A program made the translations under genes and the position numbers. A DNA stretch of 64,000 nucleotides from Rhodobacter maris (lineage in GTDB: Bacteria > Pseudomonadota > Alphaproteobacteria > Rhodobacterales > Rhodobacteraceae). Shown in pieces: positions 16,465-24,799 of this stretch. Location: the NCBI RefSeq assembly GCF_900217815.1, contig NZ_OBMT01000011.1, positions 45,841 through 109,840 on the forward strand, read 5' to 3'. Numbering within the stretch: the stretch's first letter is position 1; the number at the start of each line of letters is the position of its first letter. Below the pieces are notes generated by a model. The model was not told where the DNA came from. It saw only the letters and a list, made by a program, of their open reading frames with translations, and ran no database searches.

Positions 16465-18626
16465 TCCGCGGCCTCCCGGTGAATCTGCCCTTCGGGCGCA
16501 ACGCTTGCATCTTCGATCCGCAGCGTGGCCTTGATCGCCCCCTTGCGGCCATCTTCGTAGGTCACTTCTGTTTCGGTGGAGATGCTCGTCGCGCCGTCAT
16601 AGAGCGCAGCAATCAGATCGGCGTATTTCTCGGCGATCACGTTGCGGCGCACCTTGCGGGTGCGGGTCATCTCGCCATCATCGGCGTCGAGTTCCTTGTG
16701 CAAAACGAGGAAGCGGTGGATCTGACAGCCCGAGAGCATCGGGTCTTGCGCCACGCTCCGGTTCACCTCGTCGATATGCTCGCGGATCATCTCGTAAACG
16801 CGCGGATGCCCGGCCAGCTCCTGATAGCTCGCATAGGCGATGTTGTTGCGCTCCGCCCAGTTGCCAACCGCGGTGAGGTCGATGTTGATGAAGGCGGTGC
16901 AGCGATCCCGGCCCGCGCCAAAGACCACGGCCTCAAGAATGTTGGGGTAGAACTTGAGCTTGTTTTCCACGTATTTGGGCGCGAAGAGCCGGCCATCAGC
17001 CATCTTGCCCACGTCCTTGGCGCGGTCGATGATGCGCAGGTGGCCGGTGCCTTCCTCGAAGAAACCGGCATCGCCTGTCGCCACCCAGCCCTCGGCATCC
17101 TTGGTGGAGGCCGTGCTGTCGGGGTTGTTGTAATATTCAACGAAAGTGCCGGGCGAGCGGTAGAACACCTCGCCGTTTTCGCCGATTCTCACCTCGACGC
17201 CGGGGGAGGGCACGCCCACCGTATCGGCGCGCACCTGCCCGTCGGGCTGCTGGGTGATGAAGACGGAGGCCTCGGTCTGGCCGTAGAGCTGCTTCAGGTT
17301 GATGCCGAGCGAGCGGTAAAACTCGAAGATCTCCGGCCCGATCGCCTCGCCTGCGGTATAGGCCACGCGGATGCGGCTCAGCCCGAGCGTGTTCTTGAGC
17401 GGCGCGTAAATCGTCACATCGCCGGTGCGGTAATTGAAATAGTCGCGCAAGGGTTGCGGATAAATATTGAGGATCGGCCCTTTTGCCGTGAAGTATTTGC
17501 GGTGCTCCATCGGGTGGCGCAGCCGCACAATGGCAAGGCGCACGGCGTTTTCCACCATCGTCTCGATGGAAAAGCCGATCCCCATGGAAAAGCGGTAAGC
17601 CCAGCGCAGCCGCCGCCGCAACGTGGGCTTGGAACGTTTCACCCGGTAGCGCGGCATCCCGAACTCTTCGCCCGTGCCCTTGGCGAATTCCATGAAATGC
17701 TTGAAGAGCCCATGCTTGAGATCGCCCGCATCCTCCATGCGGATCATCACATTGGTGAGCATCGTCTCGAAGATGCGGGGCGGCGCAAAAAAGTAGGTCG
17801 GCCCGATCTCGCGCAGGTCAGTCATCATGGTGGCGGGGCTCTCGGGGCAGTTCACGCAAAAGCCCGCCACCATCGCCTGCCCGATGGAAAAGATGAAATC
17901 GCCCACCCAGGCCATCGGCAGATAGGCGAGCACGTCTTCATCGGGGCCAAGGTGGTCGAAGGCGGCGGAGTTCTTCGCCGTTTCGATGATGTTTCTGTTC
18001 GAGAGCACCACGCCTTTCGGCTTGCCCGTGGTGCCCGAGGTGTAAAGCATCACGCAGGTGCTGTCGTAGGTCAGCTCCGCGATGCGAGCCGCGATCTCGC
18101 CTTGATAGCGGAAATGGCCCGCCTTGCCCTCGGCCACGATGTCTTCCAGCGCGTTCATGCGGGAGTGGTCGTATTTCCGCATGCCGCGCTTGTCGGTATA
18201 CATGACATGCTGGATGTGGTGGATGCGGTCCTCGACCTCGACCACCTTGTCGACCTGCTCCTGATCTCCGCAAACGACAAACCGCGCGCCGCAATGCTCG
18301 AGCACATAGGCCATCTCTTCGGCCACGGCGTCTTGATAAAGCGGCACCGGCACCGCGCCGCACATCTGCGCCGCCACCATCGCCCAGTAATGCGCCGGAC
18401 GGTTGCGGCCGATGATGGCGATATGATCGCCCCGTTCCACGCCAAGGCTCAGAAAGCCCATCGCCATGGCCCGGATCTCATCGGCCGCTTCAGCCCAGGT
18501 CCAGCTCTGCCAGATGCCGAATTCCTTCTCGCGATAGGCCGGGCGGTGACCGAACCTTTCGACGTTTTTCGCCAGAAGCGCAGGAATCGACTGGGCGAAT
18601 TGCTCCGCCACATCTTGATCTGCCAT
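16461..18626 (-). CDS. AMP-forming long-chain acyl-CoA synthetase-type ligase
   Basis: A 721-residue adenylate-forming CoA ligase, first gene of the ABC operon. The AMP-binding P-loop YTSGTTGKPKG is at residues 195-205, LYGQTEAS lies mid-protein and WVATGDAGFF is the TGD motif, followed by RAKDVGKMADGR. It carries an insertion of about 100 basic residues after the P-loop region compared with short-chain synthetases, as in long-chain (ACSL-like) enzymes. GGGAGGAAAA precedes the ATG at 18626, ruling out a longer start. It most likely activates the acid delivered by the importer encoded downstream; chain length is unknown. Confidence 0.92.
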   Translation of the reverse strand: MADQDVAEQFAQSIPALLAKNVERFGHRPAYREKEFGIWQSWTWAEAADEIRAMAMGFLSLGVERGDHIAIIGRNRPAHYWAMVAAQMCGAVPVPLYQDAVAEEMAYVLEHCGARFVVCGDQEQVDKVVEVEDRIHHIQHVMYTDKRGMRKYDHSRMNALEDIVAEGKAGHFRYQGEIAARIAELTYDSTCVMLYTSGTTGKPKGVVLSNRNIIETAKNSAAFDHLGPDEDVLAYLPMAWVGDFIFSIGQAMVAGFCVNCPESPATMMTDLREIGPTYFFAPPRIFETMLTNVMIRMEDAGDLKHGLFKHFMEFAKGTGEEFGMPRYRVKRSKPTLRRRLRWAYRFSMGIGFSIETMVENAVRLAIVRLRHPMEHRKYFTAKGPILNIYPQPLRDYFNYRTGDVTIYAPLKNTLGLSRIRVAYTAGEAIGPEIFEFYRSLGINLKQLYGQTEASVFITQQPDGQVRADTVGVPSPGVEVRIGENGEVFYRSPGTFVEYYNNPDSTASTKDAEGWVATGDAGFFEEGTGHLRIIDRAKDVGKMADGRLFAPKYVENKLKFYPNILEAVVFGAGRDRCTAFINIDLTAVGNWAERNNIAYASYQELAGHPRVYEMIREHIDEVNRSVAQDPMLSGCQIHRFLVLHKELDADDGEMTRTRKVRRNVIAEKYADLIAALYDGATSISTETEVTYEDGRKGAIKATLRIEDASVAPEGQIHREAAE

Positions 18627-18836
18627 TTTTCCTCCCTCGTGCCGGACGGGCCCCAACTCGGTCGGCGCCGGGTGCGGACGAGTCTCCCCCTCGTCGGCAC
18701 CTGTCTCGAAGCTCGCGGGCAAAGGTTTCCTGATTTTTACCCAATCCTAACGAATTCTTGCGCGCGCAACGGGGGTGCGTTGGGGGCTTTGCGCAGCCGC
18801 CATCCGATGCTAGCGATGGGGCGGGAGGGGAGCCCG
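18627..18836. promoter_or_regulatory. Divergent promoter region of ligase/ABC operon and sensor kinase
   Basis: A 210-base gap between head-to-head transcription units. It contains a perfect 12-base palindrome TTGCGCGCGCAA at 18758-18769, and a short AT-richer stretch just to its left (18727-18757). The palindrome is a candidate binding site for the regulator encoded at 20.7 kb. Assignment of -35 and -10 boxes was not possible by eye. Confidence 0.4.
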
Positions 18837-20741
18837 ATGAGCGAGGATGCACGTGCCCGGCTGACGCAGGCGGGGCTCAATCTGATTGGTCAGGCGCTGT
18901 CGATCTTTGACAGCGATCTGCGGCTGGCGGTGTCCAACCGGCAGTATCAAGTGATGTTCGATCTGCCGGAGCGGCTCACCCGCCCGGGCACGCCGTTCTC
19001 GGAAACGATCCGCTATCTGGCCGAAAAGGGCGAATATGGCGAGGTCGATGATCTCGAGACATGGGTGGCGACGCGGGTGGAGCAGGCGCGGGTCTTTGCG
19101 CCGCATTACATGGAGCGCACGCGGGCGAACGGGCGCACCATCGCGGTTGAGGGGGCGCCGCTTGCCGAGGGCGGCTGGATCACCGTTTATACTGACATCA
19201 CCGGGATCAAGCGGCAGGAGGCGCTGTTGCGCGCGCGCTCGGCGGAGCTGTCTGAGCAGGTGCTCGACCATTCAGAGCGGCTTGCCGCGGCGAACCGCGA
19301 GTTGGCCGCGACCAATGCCGCGCTCGAAGAGACGCAATACGAGCTGATGCAAACCGCGGCGCGGATCCGGCAGGTGACGGAAATGACGCCCGCCCATATC
19401 GCGCATATGGGGGTGGATTACATCTACACCTTCTCGAACCGCCGCATCACCTCGGTCATGCCGGGCTCGCTGGATGACCCGGTCGGCCATCCGGCCGAGG
19501 CGGTGCTGGGGGCAGAGACGTTCCGGCGCATTCTGCCCGGCTTCTTGAAGGCCTTCGCGGGCGAGGCAAATGTGATCGAGATCACCCATGATCTCTCCGG
19601 TCGTCGCATCCGCATTGCTCTGACCCCCGATACCGGGGAGGACGGCGCGGTGCGCGGGGTCTATATCCTCTCGGCGGATGTGACGCAGGAAACCCAGGCG
19701 CGGGCGGCGCTGACGCAATCGGCCAAACGCGAACTCGCGGCACAGCTCACCTCCGGCATGGCGCATGATTTTGCCAACCTTCTCACCATCATCCTCGGGC
19801 TGCAGGGGCGGTTGATGCGGACCGAAGGAATGCCCGCCGAGGCTTTGGGCGCGGTGCGGGCCACGCTTTCGGCGGCGCGGCGCGGCGGCACGCTCCTTGA
19901 CCGGATCGCGGCCATTTCCGGCAAGCGCGCGCTCCGCCCTCAGGCGGTGAACCTGCCCGCGCTGATTGCCGATCTTGCCACGATGGCCGCGCCCACGCTC
20001 GGCGCGCGCGTCACGGTGTCGATCGATGTCGACGGGTTGGCCGCACCGATCCTGCTCGACCCCGGCCCGTTGCAGGACAGCCTTCTGAACCTGCTTCTCA
20101 ACGCCCGCGACGCGATGGGGGCGAGGGGGGGCGCGATCCGCATTGCCGCCCATCCGGTTCAGGATACCTGGATCGAGATTTCCGTCACCGATACCGGGCC
20201 GGGCTTCAGTCCGGAGGCGCTCACGCGCGCGCTGGACCCGTTTTACACCACCAAGGGCGGCGAGGGGTCCGGGCTCGGGTTGAGCATGGTCTATGACCAG
20301 ACCAAGCTTGCGGGTGGTACGGTCCGTATCGAGAATTGCGAGCCGGGCGCCTGCGTGACGCTGCGCCTGCCGTTGCGGGTGGTGGAAAGCGGTCTCGCAC
20401 CGATGCTGGTGCTGCTGGTGGAGGACGATGCCGATATTCGCGCAAGCGTGCGTGAGATGCTGCGCGGCCTTGGTCATTCGGTGCTTGAGGCGGAAAGCGC
20501 CGCCGAGGCGCGCGCGCTTGCGACGCTGCCCGAGATCGGCATGGTGCTCTCCGACATCCAGCTTCCGGGCGGAGAAACCGGCGTGGCGCTGGCTGAGCGG
20601 CTGATGGACCGGCTTCCCGTGGCCTTGATGACTTCGCTCCCGCCCGGAGACCGTTTGCGTGCCTCCGCGCCCTGCCCGGTGTTGCAAAAACCCTTTGTCG
20701 CGGCGGAACTCGCTGCGCTCATCGCCGGAGTGCCCCGATGA
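18837..20741 (+). CDS. Hybrid PAS-domain sensor histidine kinase with receiver
   Basis: A 634-residue cytosolic sensor without transmembrane segments. The order is: PAS_7-type domain (about 5-125), coiled coil (about 130-180), a second PAS-like domain (about 182-285), HisKA with phospho-acceptor H310 in MAHDFANL, HATPase with N422 and DTGPGF (452-457) and GSGLGLS (478-484), and a receiver with D573 and K618. The architecture resembles the NahK/ErcS' group. The ATG at 18837 follows GGGAGGGGA. The next gene, a response regulator, overlaps by 4 bases. Its divergent position next to the ligase/ABC operon suggests it senses the same acid or its metabolic effect. Confidence 0.93.
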   Translation: MSEDARARLTQAGLNLIGQALSIFDSDLRLAVSNRQYQVMFDLPERLTRPGTPFSETIRYLAEKGEYGEVDDLETWVATRVEQARVFAPHYMERTRANGRTIAVEGAPLAEGGWITVYTDITGIKRQEALLRARSAELSEQVLDHSERLAAANRELAATNAALEETQYELMQTAARIRQVTEMTPAHIAHMGVDYIYTFSNRRITSVMPGSLDDPVGHPAEAVLGAETFRRILPGFLKAFAGEANVIEITHDLSGRRIRIALTPDTGEDGAVRGVYILSADVTQETQARAALTQSAKRELAAQLTSGMAHDFANLLTIILGLQGRLMRTEGMPAEALGAVRATLSAARRGGTLLDRIAAISGKRALRPQAVNLPALIADLATMAAPTLGARVTVSIDVDGLAAPILLDPGPLQDSLLNLLLNARDAMGARGGAIRIAAHPVQDTWIEISVTDTGPGFSPEALTRALDPFYTTKGGEGSGLGLSMVYDQTKLAGGTVRIENCEPGACVTLRLPLRVVESGLAPMLVLLVEDDADIRASVREMLRGLGHSVLEAESAAEARALATLPEIGMVLSDIQLPGGETGVALAERLMDRLPVALMTSLPPGDRLRASAPCPVLQKPFVAAELAALIAGVPR

Positions 20742-21442
20742 CCCTGCCTCATGTCGCCATTCTCGATGACGAGCCCGAGATCCGCCGGATGCTTGTCGAC
20801 GCGCTCGAAGAGGCGGGGTTCCGCACCACCGCCTATGGCCGTGCGACCGAATTCGAGGCCGGGCTGAAGCGGTCGCAGCCCGATGTCTGCCTTGTCGATC
20901 TGGGGCTGCCGGATCGCGACGGGCTGGCGCTGGTGCATCGGCTTGCGCTCGAATCGGGGGCGGCAATCATCATCATCTCGGGCCGCGCCCAGGTGCAGGA
21001 CCGGGTCACCGGGCTCGAACTCGGGGCAGATGATTACATCATCAAGCCCTTCGATCCCGCCGAGGTGGTGGCGCGGATCCGTGCGCGGCTGCGAAAACCG
21101 CGCCCCGACACCGCCACCCCGGCGCAAGTGGCCCATTTTGCCGGATGGCAGGCGGCGTTTGACCGCTATGTGCTGATTGATGCCAGAGGGGCGGAGACCC
21201 CCTTTTCCCATGCCGAGGGAGAAGTTCTGCGGCTTTTTCTCGACAGTCCGAACCGGTTGATTTCGCGCGCGCAAATGCAGCAGGCGCTGGGCGGCGCAGC
21301 GGGAGAGAGCTTTGACCGGGCGATGGATGTGCGGATCTCGCGGCTGCGCACCAAGCTTGGCGAAGATCCGAAGAACCCGCGCCTGATCAAGACGATCTAT
21401 GGCGCGGGCTATATCTTCCTTGGCGAGGTGCGCTGGGAATAG
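20738..21442 (+). CDS. OmpR-type response regulator
   Basis: A 234-residue regulator with an N-terminal receiver (acidic D10/D11, phospho-acceptor D54, K103) and a C-terminal winged helix (about 140-230) ending KTIYGAGYIFLG. It is coupled to the hybrid kinase by an ATGA overlap, so the two form a phosphorelay with two receivers. Targets are unknown; the divergent ligase/ABC operon is the obvious candidate. Transcription probably ends before ispH, which begins about 90 bases later. Confidence 0.94.
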   Translation: MTLPHVAILDDEPEIRRMLVDALEEAGFRTTAYGRATEFEAGLKRSQPDVCLVDLGLPDRDGLALVHRLALESGAAIIIISGRAQVQDRVTGLELGADDYIIKPFDPAEVVARIRARLRKPRPDTATPAQVAHFAGWQAAFDRYVLIDARGAETPFSHAEGEVLRLFLDSPNRLISRAQMQQALGGAAGESFDRAMDVRISRLRTKLGEDPKNPRLIKTIYGAGYIFLGEVRWE

Positions 21443-21535
21443 CCCGCGCCCGCGCCCGATCGCCGCCGCGACAGGGGCGCACTTTACGCGGGCCGCGCGG
21501 GGCATTACCTCTGGGGGGCAAAGACGGAGCGCATC

Positions 21536-22483
21536 ATGAAACCTGCCCTTACCCTTTACCTCGCCGCCCCGCGCGGCTTTTGCGCGGGCGTGGACCGGGC
21601 TGTGAAGATCGTTGAGATGTCGCTCGAGAAATGGGGCGCGCCGGTCTATGTCCGCCACGAGATCGTGCACAACAAATACGTGGTCGACACGCTCGCGGCG
21701 AAAGGCGCTGTTTTCGTTGAGGAACTCGACGAATGCCCGATCGACCGGCCGGTGATCTTTTCCGCCCATGGCGTGCCGAAATCGGTGCCCGCCGAGGCCG
21801 AGCGGCGCAACATGATCTATGTCGATGCGACCTGCCCCTTGGTGAGCAAGGTGCATCTGGAGGCAGAGCGCCATGCCGAAGAGGGCTTGCAGATTGTCAT
21901 GATCGGCCATGCCGGCCACCCGGAGGTGATCGGCACGATGGGGCAACTCCCCGAGGGCGAGGTGCTGCTGGTTGAAACCGCGGCCGATGTGGCGGCGCTT
22001 GAGGTGCGCAACCCGGACAAGCTCGCCTGGATCACCCAGACCACGCTCTCGGTCGATGACACCGCCGAGGTGGTCGCCGCGCTCAAAGCCCGCTTCCCGA
22101 GCCTTGTGGGGCCGGGCAAGGATGACATCTGCTACGCCACGACCAACCGTCAGGCGGCGGTAAAGGCGGTGGCGCCGCAGGTCGAGGCGCTCTTGGTGAT
22201 CGGCGCGCCGAATTCGTCGAACTCGAAACGGCTGGTCGAGGTGGGCCGCACCGCGGGCTGCGCCGTCTCTCACCTGATCGAGCGGGCCAGCGACATTCCG
22301 TGGGATGCGCTTTCCGGGCTCGACAAGGTCGGCCTCACCGCGGGCGCTTCTGCGCCCGATGCGCTGATCGAGGAAGTGCTGAACGCTTTCAAGGATCACT
22401 TCGATCTCACCGTCGAGACGGTCGAGACCGCGAAGGAACGGATCGAGTTCAAGACGCCGCGGATCTTCCGCCACGACGCCTGA
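21536..22483 (+). CDS. ispH: 4-hydroxy-3-methylbut-2-enyl diphosphate reductase
   Basis: A 315-residue IspH/LytB, the last step of the MEP pathway, making IPP and DMAPP. The three cluster cysteines are C16 (RGFCAGV), C100 (DATCPLV) and C199 ([11 protein letters not shown]), and the catalytic Glu is in GHAGHPE (E130). Length is normal for the family. MEP use is typical of Rhodobacterales. It is followed 5 bases later by a LysE-type gene with which it is probably cotranscribed. Confidence 0.97.
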   Translation: MKPALTLYLAAPRGFCAGVDRAVKIVEMSLEKWGAPVYVRHEIVHNKYVVDTLAAKGAVFVEELDECPIDRPVIFSAHGVPKSVPAEAERRNMIYVDATCPLVSKVHLEAERHAEEGLQIVMIGHAGHPEVIGTMGQLPEGEVLLVETAADVAALEVRNPDKLAWITQTTLSVDDTAEVVAALKARFPSLVGPGKDDICYATTNRQAAVKAVAPQVEALLVIGAPNSSNSKRLVEVGRTAGCAVSHLIERASDIPWDALSGLDKVGLTAGASAPDALIEEVLNAFKDHFDLTVETVETAKERIEFKTPRIFRHDA

Positions 22484-22490
22484 GGCCGTG

Positions 22491-23093
22491 ATGAGCTTCG
22501 AGTTTCTTGTCACCGCGCTTGTCGTCTGCGTTGCTCCTGGCATCGGCGTGGTCTACACGCTTTCGGCCACGCTGGGGCAGGGCTTCCGGGCGGGCTTTCT
22601 GGCCGCAATCGGCTGCACCATCGCCACGCTTGTCCACCTTGCCGTGGCAATGGCGGGGCTCGCGGCGGTGCTGCACACCTCTGCGCTGCTGTTCCAGGGC
22701 CTGAAATACGCGGGCGTCGCTTACCTTTTGTGGATGGCCTGGGGCACGCTCAAGGGCACGGGCGGGCTCACCATCGCCGCAGCCGATCCCGCCTCGCCCG
22801 CGCGGCTGGTGCGGCAGGGCATCCTGCTCAACCTCCTGAACCCGAAACTGCCGATGTTCTTCCTCGCCTTCCTGCCGCAATTCATGGCCCCCACCGACGG
22901 CACAGAGGTGATGGCCGGGCTCGGTATCGTCTTTGCCGCGATCACCTTTCTGGTGTTTATCGGCTATGCGGGGCTTGCGGCCTCAGGCCGTGAGGCTGTG
23001 CTTTCGCGGCCCGCCGTGATGGCGTGGATGCGGCGCGCCTTTGCCGCTTCCTTCGCAGCGCTTGGCCTGCGGCTGGCCTTTGAGCGCGCCTGA
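22491..23093 (+). CDS. LysE/RhtB-family amino-acid exporter
   Basis: A 200-residue inner-membrane protein with about six hydrophobic segments. The N-terminal [21 protein letters not shown] is the RhtB motif with PGP replaced by PGI, and [19 protein letters not shown] is the conserved central segment. It exports amino acids or small amines; substrate not readable. The start is ATG at 22491 or the GTG just before it (22488). The stop and the rnhA start overlap as TGATG. Confidence 0.92.
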   Translation: MSFEFLVTALVVCVAPGIGVVYTLSATLGQGFRAGFLAAIGCTIATLVHLAVAMAGLAAVLHTSALLFQGLKYAGVAYLLWMAWGTLKGTGGLTIAAADPASPARLVRQGILLNLLNPKLPMFFLAFLPQFMAPTDGTEVMAGLGIVFAAITFLVFIGYAGLAASGREAVLSRPAVMAWMRRAFAASFAALGLRLAFERA

Positions 23094-23554
23094 TGAGCGA
23101 ACTTTTTGCCTGGACGGACGGGGCATGCTCCGGCAACCCGGGGCCCGGGGGCTGGGGCGTGTTGATGCGCGCGATGGACGGCGAGACAGTGCTGAAAGAG
23201 CGCGAGCTCAACGGCGGCGAGGCCGACACCACCAACAACCGCATGGAGCTGATGGCGGCGATCTCGGCGCTCGAGGCGCTGACCCGATCCTCGACCATCA
23301 CCATCACCACCGATTCGGCCTATGTGAAAAACGGCGTGCAAAGCTGGATCCACGGCTGGAAGCGCAATGGCTGGAAGACCGCCGACAAGAAGCCGGTGAA
23401 GAATGTCGACCTCTGGCAGCGGCTCGATGCGGCGCAGGCGCGCCACAAGGTGGTGTGGAAATGGATCAAGGGCCACGCTGGCCATGCCGAGAACGAGCGC
23501 GCCGACGAATTGGCCCGCGCGGGCATGGCGCCGTTCAAGCCCGCGAAGGGCTAG
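23093..23554 (+). CDS. rnhA: Ribonuclease HI
   Basis: A 153-residue RNase HI that removes RNA from RNA:DNA hybrids. The four catalytic acids are D9, E52, D74 and D138, with the general-base-region H128, each 4 higher than E. coli for the last three. The basic handle [15 protein letters not shown] is present. It is translationally coupled to the LysE gene. Its TAG stop shares the palindrome CTAG with the convergent lrgB stop. Confidence 0.97.
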   Translation: MSELFAWTDGACSGNPGPGGWGVLMRAMDGETVLKERELNGGEADTTNNRMELMAAISALEALTRSSTITITTDSAYVKNGVQSWIHGWKRNGWKTADKKPVKNVDLWQRLDAAQARHKVVWKWIKGHAGHAENERADELARAGMAPFKPAKG

Positions 23555-24267
23555 AGGAAGAACGGCAGCACAAGCGGCGCCAGCACCGCGGTGAGGATCG
23601 CGTTGAGCCCCATGCCGATCGAGGCGAAGGCGCCCGCGGTGTCATGCACCTGAAAGGCGCGCGCCGTGCCGATGCCATGCGCCGCCACGCCGGTGGCAAA
23701 GCCGCGCGCGCGCCAGTCCCGCAGGCCGAGCGCATCGAGCATCGGCGTGACGAAAATCGCCCCGATCATCCCGGTGAGCAGCACCAGAACCGCCGTCAGC
23801 GTCGGTTGCCCACCGAGCGCCTCGGAAATGCCGATGGCGACTGGCGCGGTGGCCGATTTCGGAGCGAGCGAGGCCAGCAGCATGGGATCGGCGCCAAGGA
23901 GCTTGGCGATCCCGAGGGCCGAGGCGACGGCGGTGAAAGAGCCCGCAAACAGCGCCACGATGATCGGCACCAGCGCCTTGCGGATCGCCTTGAGGTTTGC
24001 CTGCAAGGGCACAGCAAGGCAGACAGTGGCGGGGCCGAGCATGAAGTGGACAAATTGCGCGCCCTCGAAATAGGCGCTGTAGTTGGTGCCGGTGACCCAG
24101 AGCAGAAGTGCGAGCAGGATCACCGCGATCATCACCGGGTTGGCAAGCGGGCTGCGCCGGGCAAGGCGAAACACCGTGTCTCCACCCCAATAAGCAAAGA
24201 GCGTGGCGGTGAGCCACAAAAGCGGCTGTGAGGAGAGGTAAGACCAGATCAGCGCGGCATCAGTCAT
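23551..24267 (-). CDS. lrgB: LrgB/CidB-family membrane protein
   Basis: A 238-residue multispanning protein of the LrgB/YohK family. Hydrophobic helices run almost throughout, with [16 protein letters not shown] and [11 protein letters not shown] as the diagnostic segments. With LrgA it has been linked to murein hydrolase control and, in other bacteria and chloroplasts, to pyruvate or glycolate transport. The ATG at 24267 overlaps the lrgA stop by 8 bases. Its stop overlaps that of rnhA on the other strand. Confidence 0.93.
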   Translation of the reverse strand: MTDAALIWSYLSSQPLLWLTATLFAYWGGDTVFRLARRSPLANPVMIAVILLALLLWVTGTNYSAYFEGAQFVHFMLGPATVCLAVPLQANLKAIRKALVPIIVALFAGSFTAVASALGIAKLLGADPMLLASLAPKSATAPVAIGISEALGGQPTLTAVLVLLTGMIGAIFVTPMLDALGLRDWRARGFATGVAAHGIGTARAFQVHDTAGAFASIGMGLNAILTAVLAPLVLPFFL

Positions 24268-24616
24268 CAGACGCGCTCCCGATGAGGCGGGCGACGAGGG
24301 TGAAGGTGACAGCACCGACGACGATGGCCAGAAGCGTCGAGACGACGAGTGCCACGGCCAGCGCCGGGCCATGCGCGATCAGCGTGGGGATATGCGCGAC
24401 CACCCCCACGCCCGCGGGCACGAAAAGCAGCGACAGATGGCCCAGAAGTCCCTGCGCGACCGGCCGGATCATCTCGCGCAGCCGCGCGCTCAGGCTGATC
24501 GTGAGCGCCATGCCCAGCATGCCGAGCACAGGCCCCGGTAGCGGCAGATGCGCCCCGCGCGAGATCACTTCGCCCGCCAATTGAAACGCCAGAATGATGG
24601 CCAGGGCCGGGATCAT
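24260..24616 (-). CDS. lrgA: LrgA/CidA-family small membrane protein
   Basis: A 118-residue holin-like protein with four predicted transmembrane helices. GEVISRGAHLPLPGPVLGML is the family's N-terminal motif and LLFVPAGVGVVAH the central one. It is the first gene of lrgAB. AAGGGG precedes the ATG. It is divergent from smc across 183 bases. Confidence 0.93.
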   Translation of the reverse strand: MIPALAIILAFQLAGEVISRGAHLPLPGPVLGMLGMALTISLSARLREMIRPVAQGLLGHLSLLFVPAGVGVVAHIPTLIAHGPALAVALVVSTLLAIVVGAVTFTLVARLIGSASDD

Positions 24617-24799
24617 GCTTTCACCCCTTATTGGACAAAAAGTTTTACCACTTTAGGGGCGGCGCGGTTTCGCGCAAGCGGAAATCCGTCGATCCTGTGG
24701 ATAAGCCCGGGGGGCTCGCCGGAACGTGACGCGGCGGCGTTGACTTGGCTCGCGCCGGACCTGAAAGTGGCAGGCCCAGATCTGGAATCGGACCCCTCC

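Noticed and set aside
16479..18836. In-frame extension upstream of the hybrid kinase
   Set aside because: It runs antisense through the acyl-CoA synthetase. The kinase start at 18837 has a good ribosome site and PAS similarity starts there.
24548..24799. Upstream extension of smc
   Set aside because: The stretch overlaps the divergent lrgA promoter region and has no SMC similarity. The GTG at 24800 opens on the conserved SMC N-terminus.
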